64,000 bases of DNA from JACVRW01 sp963746825 (GTDB lineage: Bacteria > Actinomycetota > Thermoleophilia > Solirubrobacterales > Thermoleophilaceae): positions 193,609-257,608 of the forward strand of contig CAVVCU010000018.1 of assembly GCA_963746825.1 (NCBI GenBank). Direction: 5' to 3'. The translations under genes and the position numbers were made by a program. Positions 45,468 through 53,569 of this stretch are shown piece after piece (position 1 is the first letter of the stretch; every line of letters starts with the position of its first letter). Under the pieces are notes generated by a model. It saw only the letters and a list, made by a program, of their open reading frames with translations, was not told the origin of the DNA and did no database searches.

Positions 45468-47228
45468 TCAGGAGAACGGCTCGGGCTCCCGCGCCTTGGG
45501 GATGCGAATCAGCGGTGGCCCGTAGGCCTGGCGGCAGTCGTCCAGCCGGTACACGCGCACGGTCGGCCCGGGCCGCTCGTAGGACGCCGGGTAGAGGTTG
45601 TAGGAGAGGTCGAAGTCGAACGGCACCGGATCGGCGCCCTCCCGGTACGGGCTGAACTCGCGCACCAGCGTCGACTGGGCCTCGAGGCGCTCGTAGTACG
45701 CCCGCGCCTCGGGATCGCGCTCTGCGCGCTCGCGGACCACGTTGACCGTCATCACGTGGCAGTAGCCGTACAGGCGCAGGTCGTCGATCACATCGGGGCT
45801 CAGCACGGCCCCGTAGGCCGAGGCCCGCACCCCGCCGTCGGGGCGGACGAACAGGCCGGGCTTGTACTGGGCGCAGACCCGGCGTCCTCCCGCGGCCCTG
45901 TAGGACCAGCCCGGCTCGGTCCAGCCCGCCCTCTGCGCGCAGCGCGACAGCCAGGGTGGTGACGTGCCCTCCGGGTTGGAGCGAAAGTAGCGCCCGGGGA
46001 TCGCGGGCTCGATCGACACGCGCAGGCCCGGCGCGAAGCGCTGATCGAGAAAGTCGCGGGCCTGGCTCAGCGTGTCCTCGCGGCCCAGCGCCCGGCCGCT
46101 GCGAACGTCGGCCAGCAGCGGCTGGGCGAGAACGGCCAGCGTGAGCGCGGCCGCGGCGGCGGCGCGCAGGGACGCCCGCTCCGGCAGCAGCTCGACCGCC
46201 CGGGCGATCGCGTAGGCGGCCAGCAGAGCCAGCGCGGGGTAGGCGGGCAGGAGCCACCGGCCGAAGTAGCGCGATTGCAGCGCCAGGTAGGCGAACAGGG
46301 CCAGCGGCACGGAGATCAGCATCAGCGCGCGCACCAGGTCGCGGCGCGCCAGCAGCACGGCCCCGGCGAGCGCGGCGAAGAGGCCGGCCCAGCCGAGGCC
46401 CCACGTCAGGCTCTCGAGGTAGTACGCCACCCCGCCGGACTGCTGGCCGGGCTTGGGGTCGTTGGCCGCCACGTCGGCCTGGTCGCGCAGGTCGGTCCAC
46501 CAGTCCCCGAACGACGTGAACAGGTACGGGTTCAGCAGGGCGAACACGACCACGGCCGCCGCCGCGGCGAGCGCCAGTCCCGCCACTCGCTGGAGGCCGG
46601 GGCGGGCGAGGGCGGCCACCAGCAGCGGCAGCACCGCGAGGCCGGCCGTGTACTTGAAGGCGGCGGCCAGCCCCACCGCCGCGCCGGCCAGCGCCCACCA
46701 GCGGCGCCGCTCCTCCTCGTGCGCGCGTACGGCGAACAGCACGGCCAGCGAAACTCCCATCAGCGAGCCCACGTCGGTGACCGCCACCCGCGAGTAGGCC
46801 ACGGGCAGGAAGGCGAAGGCGAGCACGGCGGCGGCCACCACGCCCTCGCGCGCTCCCCAAAGCCGCTTGGCGGTGAAGTAGGCCGCCAGCACCCCGCCCA
46901 TGCACAGCACCGCGGCGAGGGTGCGGGCCGCCACCCACATCTCGCCGGGGTCCTTGTCGAACTGGTCGGTCACGTTGCCGAAGGGCAGGTCGAAGACGGA
47001 GCCGAGCGGCCCGTAGAGCACGCGCAGGAGCGCGTGCAGGAGGTACGTGTAGGCCGCGGGGTTCTGGTAGTAGCCGGGGTCGATTCCCTCCCGGAACATC
47101 TCCACGGCGCGGCTGGTGAAGTGCGACGCCTCGTCGATCGAATAGACGAACGGAAGGCCGTAGTCGTTGTTCCAGACCCGCAGGGCGAGCCCGGCCACGA
47201 GGATCAGCGCCAGGACGAGGCGGTGCAC
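45468..47228 (-). CDS. GT39-like polyprenyl-phosphate mannosyltransferase family protein
   Basis: This is a 586-residue GT-C membrane transferase. The acidic motif is YSIDEASHFTSRA (residues 29-41), after the first helix, followed by GYYQNPAAYTYLLHAL and SRVAVTDVGSLMGVS, as in PMT_2/GT39 proteins. Ten or more helices cover residues 1-370; the last 200 residues are soluble with VSIEPAIPGRYFRSNP. GTG 47228 lies 50 bases from the divergent ribD start. It completes the glycan locus, together with the two similar genes at 36.6-39.8 kb. Confidence 0.8.
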   Translation of the reverse strand: MHRLVLALILVAGLALRVWNNDYGLPFVYSIDEASHFTSRAVEMFREGIDPGYYQNPAAYTYLLHALLRVLYGPLGSVFDLPFGNVTDQFDKDPGEMWVAARTLAAVLCMGGVLAAYFTAKRLWGAREGVVAAAVLAFAFLPVAYSRVAVTDVGSLMGVSLAVLFAVRAHEEERRRWWALAGAAVGLAAAFKYTAGLAVLPLLVAALARPGLQRVAGLALAAAAAVVVFALLNPYLFTSFGDWWTDLRDQADVAANDPKPGQQSGGVAYYLESLTWGLGWAGLFAALAGAVLLARRDLVRALMLISVPLALFAYLALQSRYFGRWLLPAYPALALLAAYAIARAVELLPERASLRAAAAAALTLAVLAQPLLADVRSGRALGREDTLSQARDFLDQRFAPGLRVSIEPAIPGRYFRSNPEGTSPPWLSRCAQRAGWTEPGWSYRAAGGRRVCAQYKPGLFVRPDGGVRASAYGAVLSPDVIDDLRLYGYCHVMTVNVVRERAERDPEARAYYERLEAQSTLVREFSPYREGADPVPFDFDLSYNLYPASYERPGPTVRVYRLDDCRQAYGPPLIRIPKAREPEPFS

Positions 47229-47278
47229 GCGCCCGAAAGCTAGCCTGCGGCCGGCCGGCCGGCGGGTGACGGGTATCT

Positions 47279-48403
47279 TTGACTACAGAGTCAACCGTGC
47301 CGGACAGCACCCCGCATCTCCTCAGAGCCATCGAGCTCGCGCACCAGGTTCGCGGGCAGACGAGCCCCAACCCGATGGTCGGCGCGGTGATCGTGAAGGG
47401 TGGCCGCGTGATCGGCGAGGGGATGACCCAGCCGCCCGGCGAGGCTCACGCCGAGCGGATGGCGATCGCCGCCTGCGAGGAGGATCCGGCCGGAGCGACC
47501 ATGTACGTGTCGCTCGAGCCGTGCTGCCATCAGGGCCGCACGCCGCCCTGCACCGAGGCGATCATCGAGGCGGGCATCGCGTGCGTGGTGATCGCCTCCG
47601 AGGACCCCACCGTCAAGGCGGCCGGGCGCGGCCCCGGGATCCTGCGTGACGAGGGCATCGAGGTGGTGTGGGTGAACGGGGCGGAGTCGACGCAGGCGCG
47701 GTTGCTCAACCAGCCCTTCCGAAAGCACGCGCGCTGCGGGCGCCCCCTCGTGATCTTCAAGTCGGCCATGACGCTCGACGGCAAGGTGGTCACCCGCACC
47801 GGGGACTCGCAGTGGATCTCCGGCAAGCTCTCGCGTGCGCGCGCCCATCGCTGGCGCGCCGAGTCCGACGCGGTGGCCGTCGGGATCGGCACCGCGCTGG
47901 TTGACGATCCCCGTCTGACCGCCCGTGTCGAGGGGGTGGCCCACCAGCCGCGGCGGGTCATCTTCGACTCCGAGGCGCGCCTGCCGCTCGACTCCCAACT
48001 CGTGCGCGGCGTGAGCGAGGTTCCCGTGACCGTGGTGTGCTCGCGCGCGGCGTCGCGCACCTCGATGCAGTCGCTCGAGTCCGCCGGGGTGGATGTGATC
48101 GTGGCCACCGGAGCCAACGAGGGGGCGCGGGTGGCCAGCGCGCTCGACGAGCTCGGCGCGCGCGACGTGCAGTCTCTGTTGCTGGAGGGCGGTCCGCGCC
48201 TCGCCGGAGCCTTCCTCGAAGCCGACGAGATCGACGAGGCGCGCATGTTCGTCGCCCCGATCCTGAGCGGCGGCCGAGGGGCCCGCACCGCGGTGGAGGG
48301 GATGGGGGTCGGGTTGATCGCCGCCGCGCCGCGCGCGCTCCACGTCGAGGTCGACCGCATCGAGGACGACGTCCTGATCATCGCCCGGCTCAAGGAGTGG
48401 TGA
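47279..48403 (+). CDS. ribD: Bifunctional diaminohydroxyphosphoribosylaminopyrimidine deaminase/5-amino-6-(5-phosphoribosylamino)uracil reductase
   Basis: RibD does the second and third steps of riboflavin synthesis (374 residues). The deaminase half has TSPNPMVGAVIV, the zinc motif HAE (residues 57-59) and PCCHQGRTPPC (81-91). The reductase half has KSAMTLDGKV, GDSQWISG, VGIGTALVDDP and LLLEGGPRLAGAFLE. TTG 47279 is the likely start; GTG 47297 is an alternative. The 50 bases upstream are too short for an FMN riboswitch. The stop overlaps the ribE ATG. It opens the operon ribD-ribE-ribBA-ribH. Confidence 0.94.
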   Translation: MTTESTVPDSTPHLLRAIELAHQVRGQTSPNPMVGAVIVKGGRVIGEGMTQPPGEAHAERMAIAACEEDPAGATMYVSLEPCCHQGRTPPCTEAIIEAGIACVVIASEDPTVKAAGRGPGILRDEGIEVVWVNGAESTQARLLNQPFRKHARCGRPLVIFKSAMTLDGKVVTRTGDSQWISGKLSRARAHRWRAESDAVAVGIGTALVDDPRLTARVEGVAHQPRRVIFDSEARLPLDSQLVRGVSEVPVTVVCSRAASRTSMQSLESAGVDVIVATGANEGARVASALDELGARDVQSLLLEGGPRLAGAFLEADEIDEARMFVAPILSGGRGARTAVEGMGVGLIAAAPRALHVEVDRIEDDVLIIARLKEW

Positions 48404-48972
48404 TGTTCACCGGGCTGGTGGCCGACAAGGGGACGGTGCGCGCGCTGCGCGACGGGCGCCTCGAGGTGGAGACCGACCTCGCCGGCGAGCTTGCTCCGGG
48501 CGACTCGGTGGCCGTGAACGGCGTGTGCCTGACCGCGGTCGACCCCGACGCGTCCTCCTTCGCCGCCGACGTGATGCCCGAGACCCTGCGCCGCTCCTCG
48601 CTGGGCCCGCTCGGCCAGGGGAGCGAGGTCAACCTAGAGCTGCCGCTGCGCGCCGGCGACCGCCTCGGCGGCCACGTGGTCCAGGGCCACGTCGACGCCG
48701 TCGGCACCGTGGCGGGCACGCGCGACGAGGGCTTCTCGCGCGTGGTGCGGATCGCCGCCGAGCCCGGTCTGTTGCGCTACGTCGTCGAGAAGGGCTCGAT
48801 CGCCGTCGACGGCGTGTCGCTGACGGTCAGCGCGGTCGACGACGACGCGTTCGAGGTCTCGTTGATCCCCGAGACGATCGAGCGCACGACCCTGGGGAAG
48901 GCCGAGCACGGCACGGCCGTCAATCTGGAGGTTGACGTGTTGGCCAAGTACGTGGAGAAGCTGAAGACGTGA
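48403..48972 (+). CDS. ribE: Riboflavin synthase alpha subunit
   Basis: This 189-residue enzyme makes riboflavin from two molecules of 6,7-dimethyl-8-ribityllumazine. Two homologous barrel repeats are visible: MFTGLVADKGTV, SVAVNGVCLTAV and DVMPETLRRSSLG in the first; HVVQGHVDAVGTV, GSIAVDGVSLTVS and SLIPETIERTTLG in the second. ATG 48403 overlaps the ribD stop. The GTG of ribBA overlaps its stop by 4 bases. It is often called ribC in some species; the trimeric enzyme fits the lumazine synthase capsid encoded downstream. Confidence 0.95.
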   Translation: MFTGLVADKGTVRALRDGRLEVETDLAGELAPGDSVAVNGVCLTAVDPDASSFAADVMPETLRRSSLGPLGQGSEVNLELPLRAGDRLGGHVVQGHVDAVGTVAGTRDEGFSRVVRIAAEPGLLRYVVEKGSIAVDGVSLTVSAVDDDAFEVSLIPETIERTTLGKAEHGTAVNLEVDVLAKYVEKLKT

Positions 48973-50260
48973 GCTCCTTTAGCTCGATCGAGGACGCCCT
49001 CGAGGACATCCGCGAGGGGCGGATGGTCGTGGTGTGCGACGCCGAGGACCGCGAGAACGAGGGCGACCTCACCATGGCCGCGCAGTTCGCCACGCCCGAG
49101 GCGATCAACTTCATGGCCACCTACGGCCGCGGGCTGATCTGCCTCGCCCTGGCGCCCGAGCGCTGCGACGAGCTCGGGCTCAACCTGATGGCGGCCAAGA
49201 ACGAGTCCGCCTTCCAGACCGCATTCACCGTCACGGTCGAGGCGCGCGAGGGGATCACCACCGGCATCTCGGCCCACGACCGCGCGCACACCATCCAGGT
49301 GGCCATCGACCCCTCCAGCCGGCCTCACGACCTCGTGCAGCCCGGCCACATCTTCCCCCTGAAGGCGCAGGGGCGGCGGCGTGCTCGAGCGCACCGGGCA
49401 GACCGAGGCGGCGGTCGACCTGGCGCGCCTCGCGGGCCTCAACCCGAGCGGCGTGATCTGCGAGGTCATGAACGACGACGGCACGATGGCCCGCGTGCCC
49501 GACCTGGAGCGCTACTGCGCCAAGCACGGCATGAAGATGATCACCGTGGCCGACCTGATCGCCTACCGGCGGCGCCACGACAAGCTCATCGAGCGTGTGG
49601 CCGAGGCCCAGCTGCCGACGATGTTCGGCGACTTCAGCGTGGTCGGCTTCCGCTCGCTGATCGACGGGAAGCACCACGTGGCCATGGTCAAGGGCGAGGT
49701 CGAGGGTGAGCAGGACGTGCTGGTGCGCGTGCACTCGGAGTGCCTGACCGGCGACGTGTTCCACTCGCTGCGTTGCGATTGCGGCCAGCAGCTCGAGGAC
49801 GCGATGGCCCGCATCGAGAACGAGGGCCGCGGGGTGCTGCTCTACCTCGCGCAGGAGGGCCGGGGCATCGGCCTGCTCAACAAGCTGCGCGCCTACAAGC
49901 TGCAGGAGCAGGGCCGCGACACCGTCGACGCGAACCTCGAGCTGGGACTTCCCGCCGACCTGCGCGACTACGGCATCGGCGCGCAGATCCTCGTCGACCT
50001 CGGCCTGAGCTCCATCCGCCTGCTCACCAACAACCCGAAGAAGATCGTCGGCCTCGAGGGCTACGGGCTGTCGGTGACCGACCAGGTCCCGATCGAGCAC
50101 GAGCCCGGCGACCACAACCGCCAGATACCTCCAGGCCAAGCGCAATCGCCTCGGGCACCTGCTTCATCACCAGGGCCTCGCCCTCGACGAGGAGATGATC
50201 CACGAGGAGCGCACGCAGGACCGCGAGCGGGAGGCAGAGGCGGAGCGGGCGAGTGAGTGA
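48969..50260 (+). CDS. ribBA: RibBA: DHBP synthase/GTP cyclohydrolase II, two frameshifts
   Basis: This bifunctional protein starts two branches of riboflavin synthesis (about 430 residues). The N-terminal DHBP synthase half has DAEDRENEGDLTMAA, the acidic catalytic loop, and ITTGISAHDRAHTI. The C-terminal GTP cyclohydrolase II half has SECLTGDVFHSLRCDC (zinc Cys) and QEGRGIGLLNKLRAYKLQ. Two extra bases break the frame: one in the GGGG at 49370-49373 between FPLKAQ and GGGVLERTGQTEA, and one at 50121-50122, after GDHNR, where RYLQAKRNRLGHLL should follow. Removing both gives one open protein ending RASE at TGA 50258-50260. GTG 48969 overlaps the ribE stop. Confidence 0.93.
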
Positions 50261-50272
50261 GATCTACGCGGC

Positions 50273-50680
50273 TTGGTCGGGCGCTTCTACGAGGAGCTCG
50301 CCCGGCGGCTGGTGACCGGAGCGACAATGGTGTTCACCGAGGCGGGCGCGTCGGTCGAGCTTCACGAGGTGCCCGGCGCGTTCGAGCTGCCGCTGGCCGC
50401 CAAGTACTGCGCCGAGTCCGGGCGCTACGCCGGAGTGGCGTGCCTCGGAGCGGTCATCCGCGGCGAGACCGACCACTACGACTACGTGTGCAACGAGGCG
50501 GCGGCGGGCATCGCCCGCGTGGGGCTCGACACCGGCGTGCCGTGCTCGTTCGGGGTGCTGACGGTCGACTCGATGGAGCAGGCGCTGGAGCGCACCGGCG
50601 AGGGCAAGCGCCACCAGGGTGAGGACGCGGCCCGCGCGGTGCTGCGCATGGCGGCGCTGCGGCATGAGCTCGCCCCGTGA
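50273..50680 (+). CDS. ribH: 6,7-dimethyl-8-ribityllumazine synthase, N-terminus missing
   Basis: RibH condenses ArP with DHBP (usual length 150-160; only 135 residues here). The core is intact: VPGAFELPLAAKYCA, GVACLGAVIRGETDHYDYV (the substrate loop), CSFGVLTVDSMEQALERTG. The first beta strand, normally like IAIVVARFNE, begins only at VGRFYEEL. TTG 50273 is the only in-frame start; the same frame upstream is closed by the ribBA stop 12 bases before. The first 10-20 residues seem lost through a small deletion or frame error in the ribBA-ribH junction. The stop overlaps the next GTG. Confidence 0.85.
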   Translation: MVGRFYEELARRLVTGATMVFTEAGASVELHEVPGAFELPLAAKYCAESGRYAGVACLGAVIRGETDHYDYVCNEAAAGIARVGLDTGVPCSFGVLTVDSMEQALERTGEGKRHQGEDAARAVLRMAALRHELAP

Positions 50681-51681
50681 TCAACCTCTACAGCGACACG
50701 CAGACCCGCCCGAGCGAGGGCATGCGGCGGGCGATCGCCACGGCCGAGGTGGGCGACGAGCAGCGCGGAGCCGACCCCACCACCCGGCGCCTGGAGGAGC
50801 GCGTGGCCGAGTTGCTGGGCCACGAGGCGGGCCTGTTTCTCCCCAGCGGCACCATGTGCAACCAGATCGCCTTTCGCCTGCACGCTCGCCCCGGCGGCGA
50901 CGAGCTGATCCTCGACCGAAGCGCTCACCCGATCATCGCCGAGGCCGGCGGGCCGGCCAACAACGGGCAGCTCATGATCCACGCGCTCGAGGGCGACGGC
51001 GGCATCTTCAGCGCTCAGCAGCTGCGGGCGGCCGTGCGCCCCGACTCGCGCTACACCCCGCGCTCGCGGCTGGTCTCCGTCGAGCAGACCACGAACATGG
51101 GCGGTGGGCGGGTATGGCCGACCGAGTCGATCCACTCGGTCCTCGAGGTGGCGCGCGAGTGCGGACTGCGCACCCACATGGACGGAGCGCGCCTGATGAA
51201 CGCCGCGGTGGCCTCGCGCGCGCCGGCCGCCCAGCACGCCGGCGGCTTCGACACCGCGTGGCTCGACTTCACCAAGGGTCTCGGGGCTCCCGTGGGCGCG
51301 GTGCTGTGCGGCTCGCGCGAGCTGATGAACGAGGGGTGGCGCTTCAAGCAGCAGATGGGCGGCGCGTTTCGCCAGTCGGGGATCGTCGCCGCGGGCTGCC
51401 TCTACGCCCTCGACCACAACGTGGAGCGCCTGGCCGAGGACCACGCCAACGCGCGCGTGCTCGCCGACGGCCTGACCGAGCTCGGCTGCCGGGTGATCGC
51501 GCCCGAGACCAACATCGTCATATTCGACGCGCCGGGCGGTTTCGTCGAGGCGATGGAGCGCCGCGGGGTGGAGCTGTCGGACACTCCCGACGGGCGCGTG
51601 CGCGCCGTCACCCATCTCGATGTGGGCCGCGCCGAGATCGACGAGACCCTGCGGGAAGCACGCGCCGTGTTGCTACCCTGA
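50677..51681 (+). CDS. ltaE: Low-specificity threonine aldolase (beta-eliminating lyase)
   Basis: This is a 334-residue PLP enzyme that splits threonine or allo-threonine into glycine and acetaldehyde. The N-terminus INLYSDTQTRPSEGMRRA and GLFLPSGTMCNQIA are characteristic, and the PLP Lys lies in LDFTKGLGAPVGAVLCG. ATG is replaced by GTG 50677, which overlaps the ribH stop (GTGA), so it is coupled to the riboflavin operon although it has no known role in it. The PLP-binding Asp is likely in THMDGARLMNAA. Confidence 0.88.
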   Translation: MINLYSDTQTRPSEGMRRAIATAEVGDEQRGADPTTRRLEERVAELLGHEAGLFLPSGTMCNQIAFRLHARPGGDELILDRSAHPIIAEAGGPANNGQLMIHALEGDGGIFSAQQLRAAVRPDSRYTPRSRLVSVEQTTNMGGGRVWPTESIHSVLEVARECGLRTHMDGARLMNAAVASRAPAAQHAGGFDTAWLDFTKGLGAPVGAVLCGSRELMNEGWRFKQQMGGAFRQSGIVAAGCLYALDHNVERLAEDHANARVLADGLTELGCRVIAPETNIVIFDAPGGFVEAMERRGVELSDTPDGRVRAVTHLDVGRAEIDETLREARAVLLP

Positions 51682-51687
51682 CGCGCC

Positions 51688-51879
51688 GTGGCAAAGGTCT
51701 GTTACGTGTGCAAGAAGGGCCCCTCGTTCGGGAACAGCCGCAGCCACTCCATGGTGGCCACCAGGCGGCGATTCAACCCGAACCTGCAGAAGGTCCGCAT
51801 CTCGGTGGGCGGCTCGCCCAGCCGTGAATACGTCTGCACTCGCTGCCTCAAGGCCGGCAAAGTCACAAAACACGTCTGA
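51688..51879 (+). CDS. rpmB: 50S ribosomal protein L28, zinc-binding form
   Basis: This is a 63-residue L28 (typical 60-78). The N-terminal KVCYVCKKGPSFGNSRSHS and the C-terminal YVCTRCLKAGKV carry two CxxC pairs (the C+ zinc form). GTG 51688 is 6 bases after the threonine aldolase. In actinobacteria rpmB is usually close to the DAK2/FakA-like gene and recG, as here. Confidence 0.95.
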   Translation: MAKVCYVCKKGPSFGNSRSHSMVATRRRFNPNLQKVRISVGGSPSREYVCTRCLKAGKVTKHV

Positions 51880-51916
51880 CGTCCCGGCGTCGTGGCGTAG
51901 CCCCGACCGCCCGAAG

Positions 51917-53569
51917 GTGTACAAAGCCCCAGTGCCCGACGAGAGCCTCGTCCGTTTCCGCCGTGTCCTGGCCGCTGCCCTGGCGGAGCTCGAGAACCGC
52001 CGCCAGGAGGTCAACGACCTGAACGTGTTCCCGGTCGCCGACGGCGACACGGGCGACAACATGGCGCTCACCCTGCGCGCGGTCCTGCAGGAGCTCGACG
52101 GCATGGAGGGCGACCCACTCGACGTGAGCGGCCGCGACGAGATCGTCAGCGCGGTGGCCCGCGCGGCCCTGCTGGGGGCGCGCGGGAACTCAGGCGTGAT
52201 CCTCTCCCAGATCGTGCGTGGCGCGGCGGAGGAGCTCGCATCGCGACCCGGCGAGCTCGTCGACCCGATCCTCGTGTCGGCCGCATTCGCCCGCGCGGCC
52301 GACGCCGCCTACGCCTCGGTGCGCGACCCCGCCGAGGGAACGATGCTCTCCGCGGTGCGCGCGATGGCCAGCCGGGTGGCCCAGGACCTCGCCCACATGG
52401 ACGTGCGCCGCCTCGGTCCCGACTCCTCCTCGGCGGAGCAGGACGAGCTGCTGGCCCAGGTGCTCGAGAACGCGCTCGAGGCGGGCAAGGAGGCGGTGGA
52501 GCGCGGTCCCGACCAGCTGGCCATCCTGCGCGAGTCGGGCGTGGTCGACGCCGGCGCCTACGGCCTCACCGTGATGATCGCCGGCTGCCTGGCCGCCCTG
52601 CGCGGCGACGCCCACCCCGAGCTCGAGCACCACTACGCGCCGGCGGCGCTGCACCGCCCCGAGCACGAGTCCTCGAGCTTTCGCTACTGCACGAACTTCG
52701 CCGTAACCGGCCAGGGCCTCGAGGCCGGGCGCTTCACGCCGCTGCTCGAGCAGATCGGCGACTCGGTGCTGGTGGTGGGCGACGACCGCACGCTGCGCGT
52801 GCACGTGCACACCGATGAGCCGGCGCGCGCCGTCTCGCTCTTCGAGGAGACCGGCGAGGTGTCGCGCCTCGACGTGGCCGATATGCGCGAGCAGGTGCTC
52901 GAGCGCAGCTCCCGGCTGGCCGCCGACGGCGTGCAGCGCGACGCCTGCGTGGTGGTGGCCGTGGCGAGCGGGGATGGCGTGAAGCGCCTCTACGCGGAGC
53001 TCGGGGTGTTGGTGGTGGACGGGGGACCGACGATGAACCCGTCGACCTACGAGCTGCTGGCCGCCATCCACGCCGCGACGGCATCCGAGGTGGTCGTGCT
53101 CCCCAACAGCCCCAACGTGATCATGGCGGCCGAGCGCGCGGCCGAGCTCTCGGACAAGCCGGCCAAGGTGGTGCCCACCACCGCCCCCCAGGAGGGGCTG
53201 GTTGCGCTGCTGGGCTTCGACGCAACCAAGAACTGCGAGGAGAACGCGCAGGCGATTCTCGACTCGGCCGGTGGCCTCAGCGTGGGCGGGGTGGCGCCCG
53301 CGGCGCGCGACGACGTCCAGGGCCGCTTCACGGCCGGCGACGCGGTGGGCTACGCGGGCGGCGAGCTGGTGGCCTGGGGCGATCCCGCGGACACGCTTGC
53401 CACCACGATCGCCCGGCTCGCCGACGGGGCCGAGCTGCTCACCTGCATCGCCGGCGAGGGTCCGCCGCTCGGGCGCGACGCCGTCGAGGCCCGCGCCCCC
53501 GACGGCGTCGAGGTGGAGTTCCACGAGGGCGGCCAGCCCGCGTGGTGGTGGCTGCTCTGCGCGGAGTGA
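51917..53569 (+). CDS. DAK2-domain fatty acid kinase-like protein (YloV/FakA family)
   Basis: This is a protein of about 550 residues. The N-terminal DhaL-like kinase domain has LNVFPVADGDTGDNMALTL (metal-binding Asp cluster) and LLGARGNSGVILSQ. A middle EDD-like domain shows DSVLVVGDDRTLRVHVHTDEP, and the C-terminal part has VVVLPNSPNVIMAAERAAELS. FakA proteins phosphorylate fatty acids held by FakB. GTG 51917 or 51932 may be the start. Its stop overlaps the recG start. No fakB is in the window. Confidence 0.85.
   Translation: MYKAPVPDESLVRFRRVLAAALAELENRRQEVNDLNVFPVADGDTGDNMALTLRAVLQELDGMEGDPLDVSGRDEIVSAVARAALLGARGNSGVILSQIVRGAAEELASRPGELVDPILVSAAFARAADAAYASVRDPAEGTMLSAVRAMASRVAQDLAHMDVRRLGPDSSSAEQDELLAQVLENALEAGKEAVERGPDQLAILRESGVVDAGAYGLTVMIAGCLAALRGDAHPELEHHYAPAALHRPEHESSSFRYCTNFAVTGQGLEAGRFTPLLEQIGDSVLVVGDDRTLRVHVHTDEPARAVSLFEETGEVSRLDVADMREQVLERSSRLAADGVQRDACVVVAVASGDGVKRLYAELGVLVVDGGPTMNPSTYELLAAIHAATASEVVVLPNSPNVIMAAERAAELSDKPAKVVPTTAPQEGLVALLGFDATKNCEENAQAILDSAGGLSVGGVAPAARDDVQGRFTAGDAVGYAGGELVAWGDPADTLATTIARLADGAELLTCIAGEGPPLGRDAVEARAPDGVEVEFHEGGQPAWWWLLCAE

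Noticed and set aside
47229..47278. Possible FMN riboswitch before ribD
   Set aside because: Only 50 bases separate the divergent starts, too short for the RFN element, and its conserved segments are not seen.
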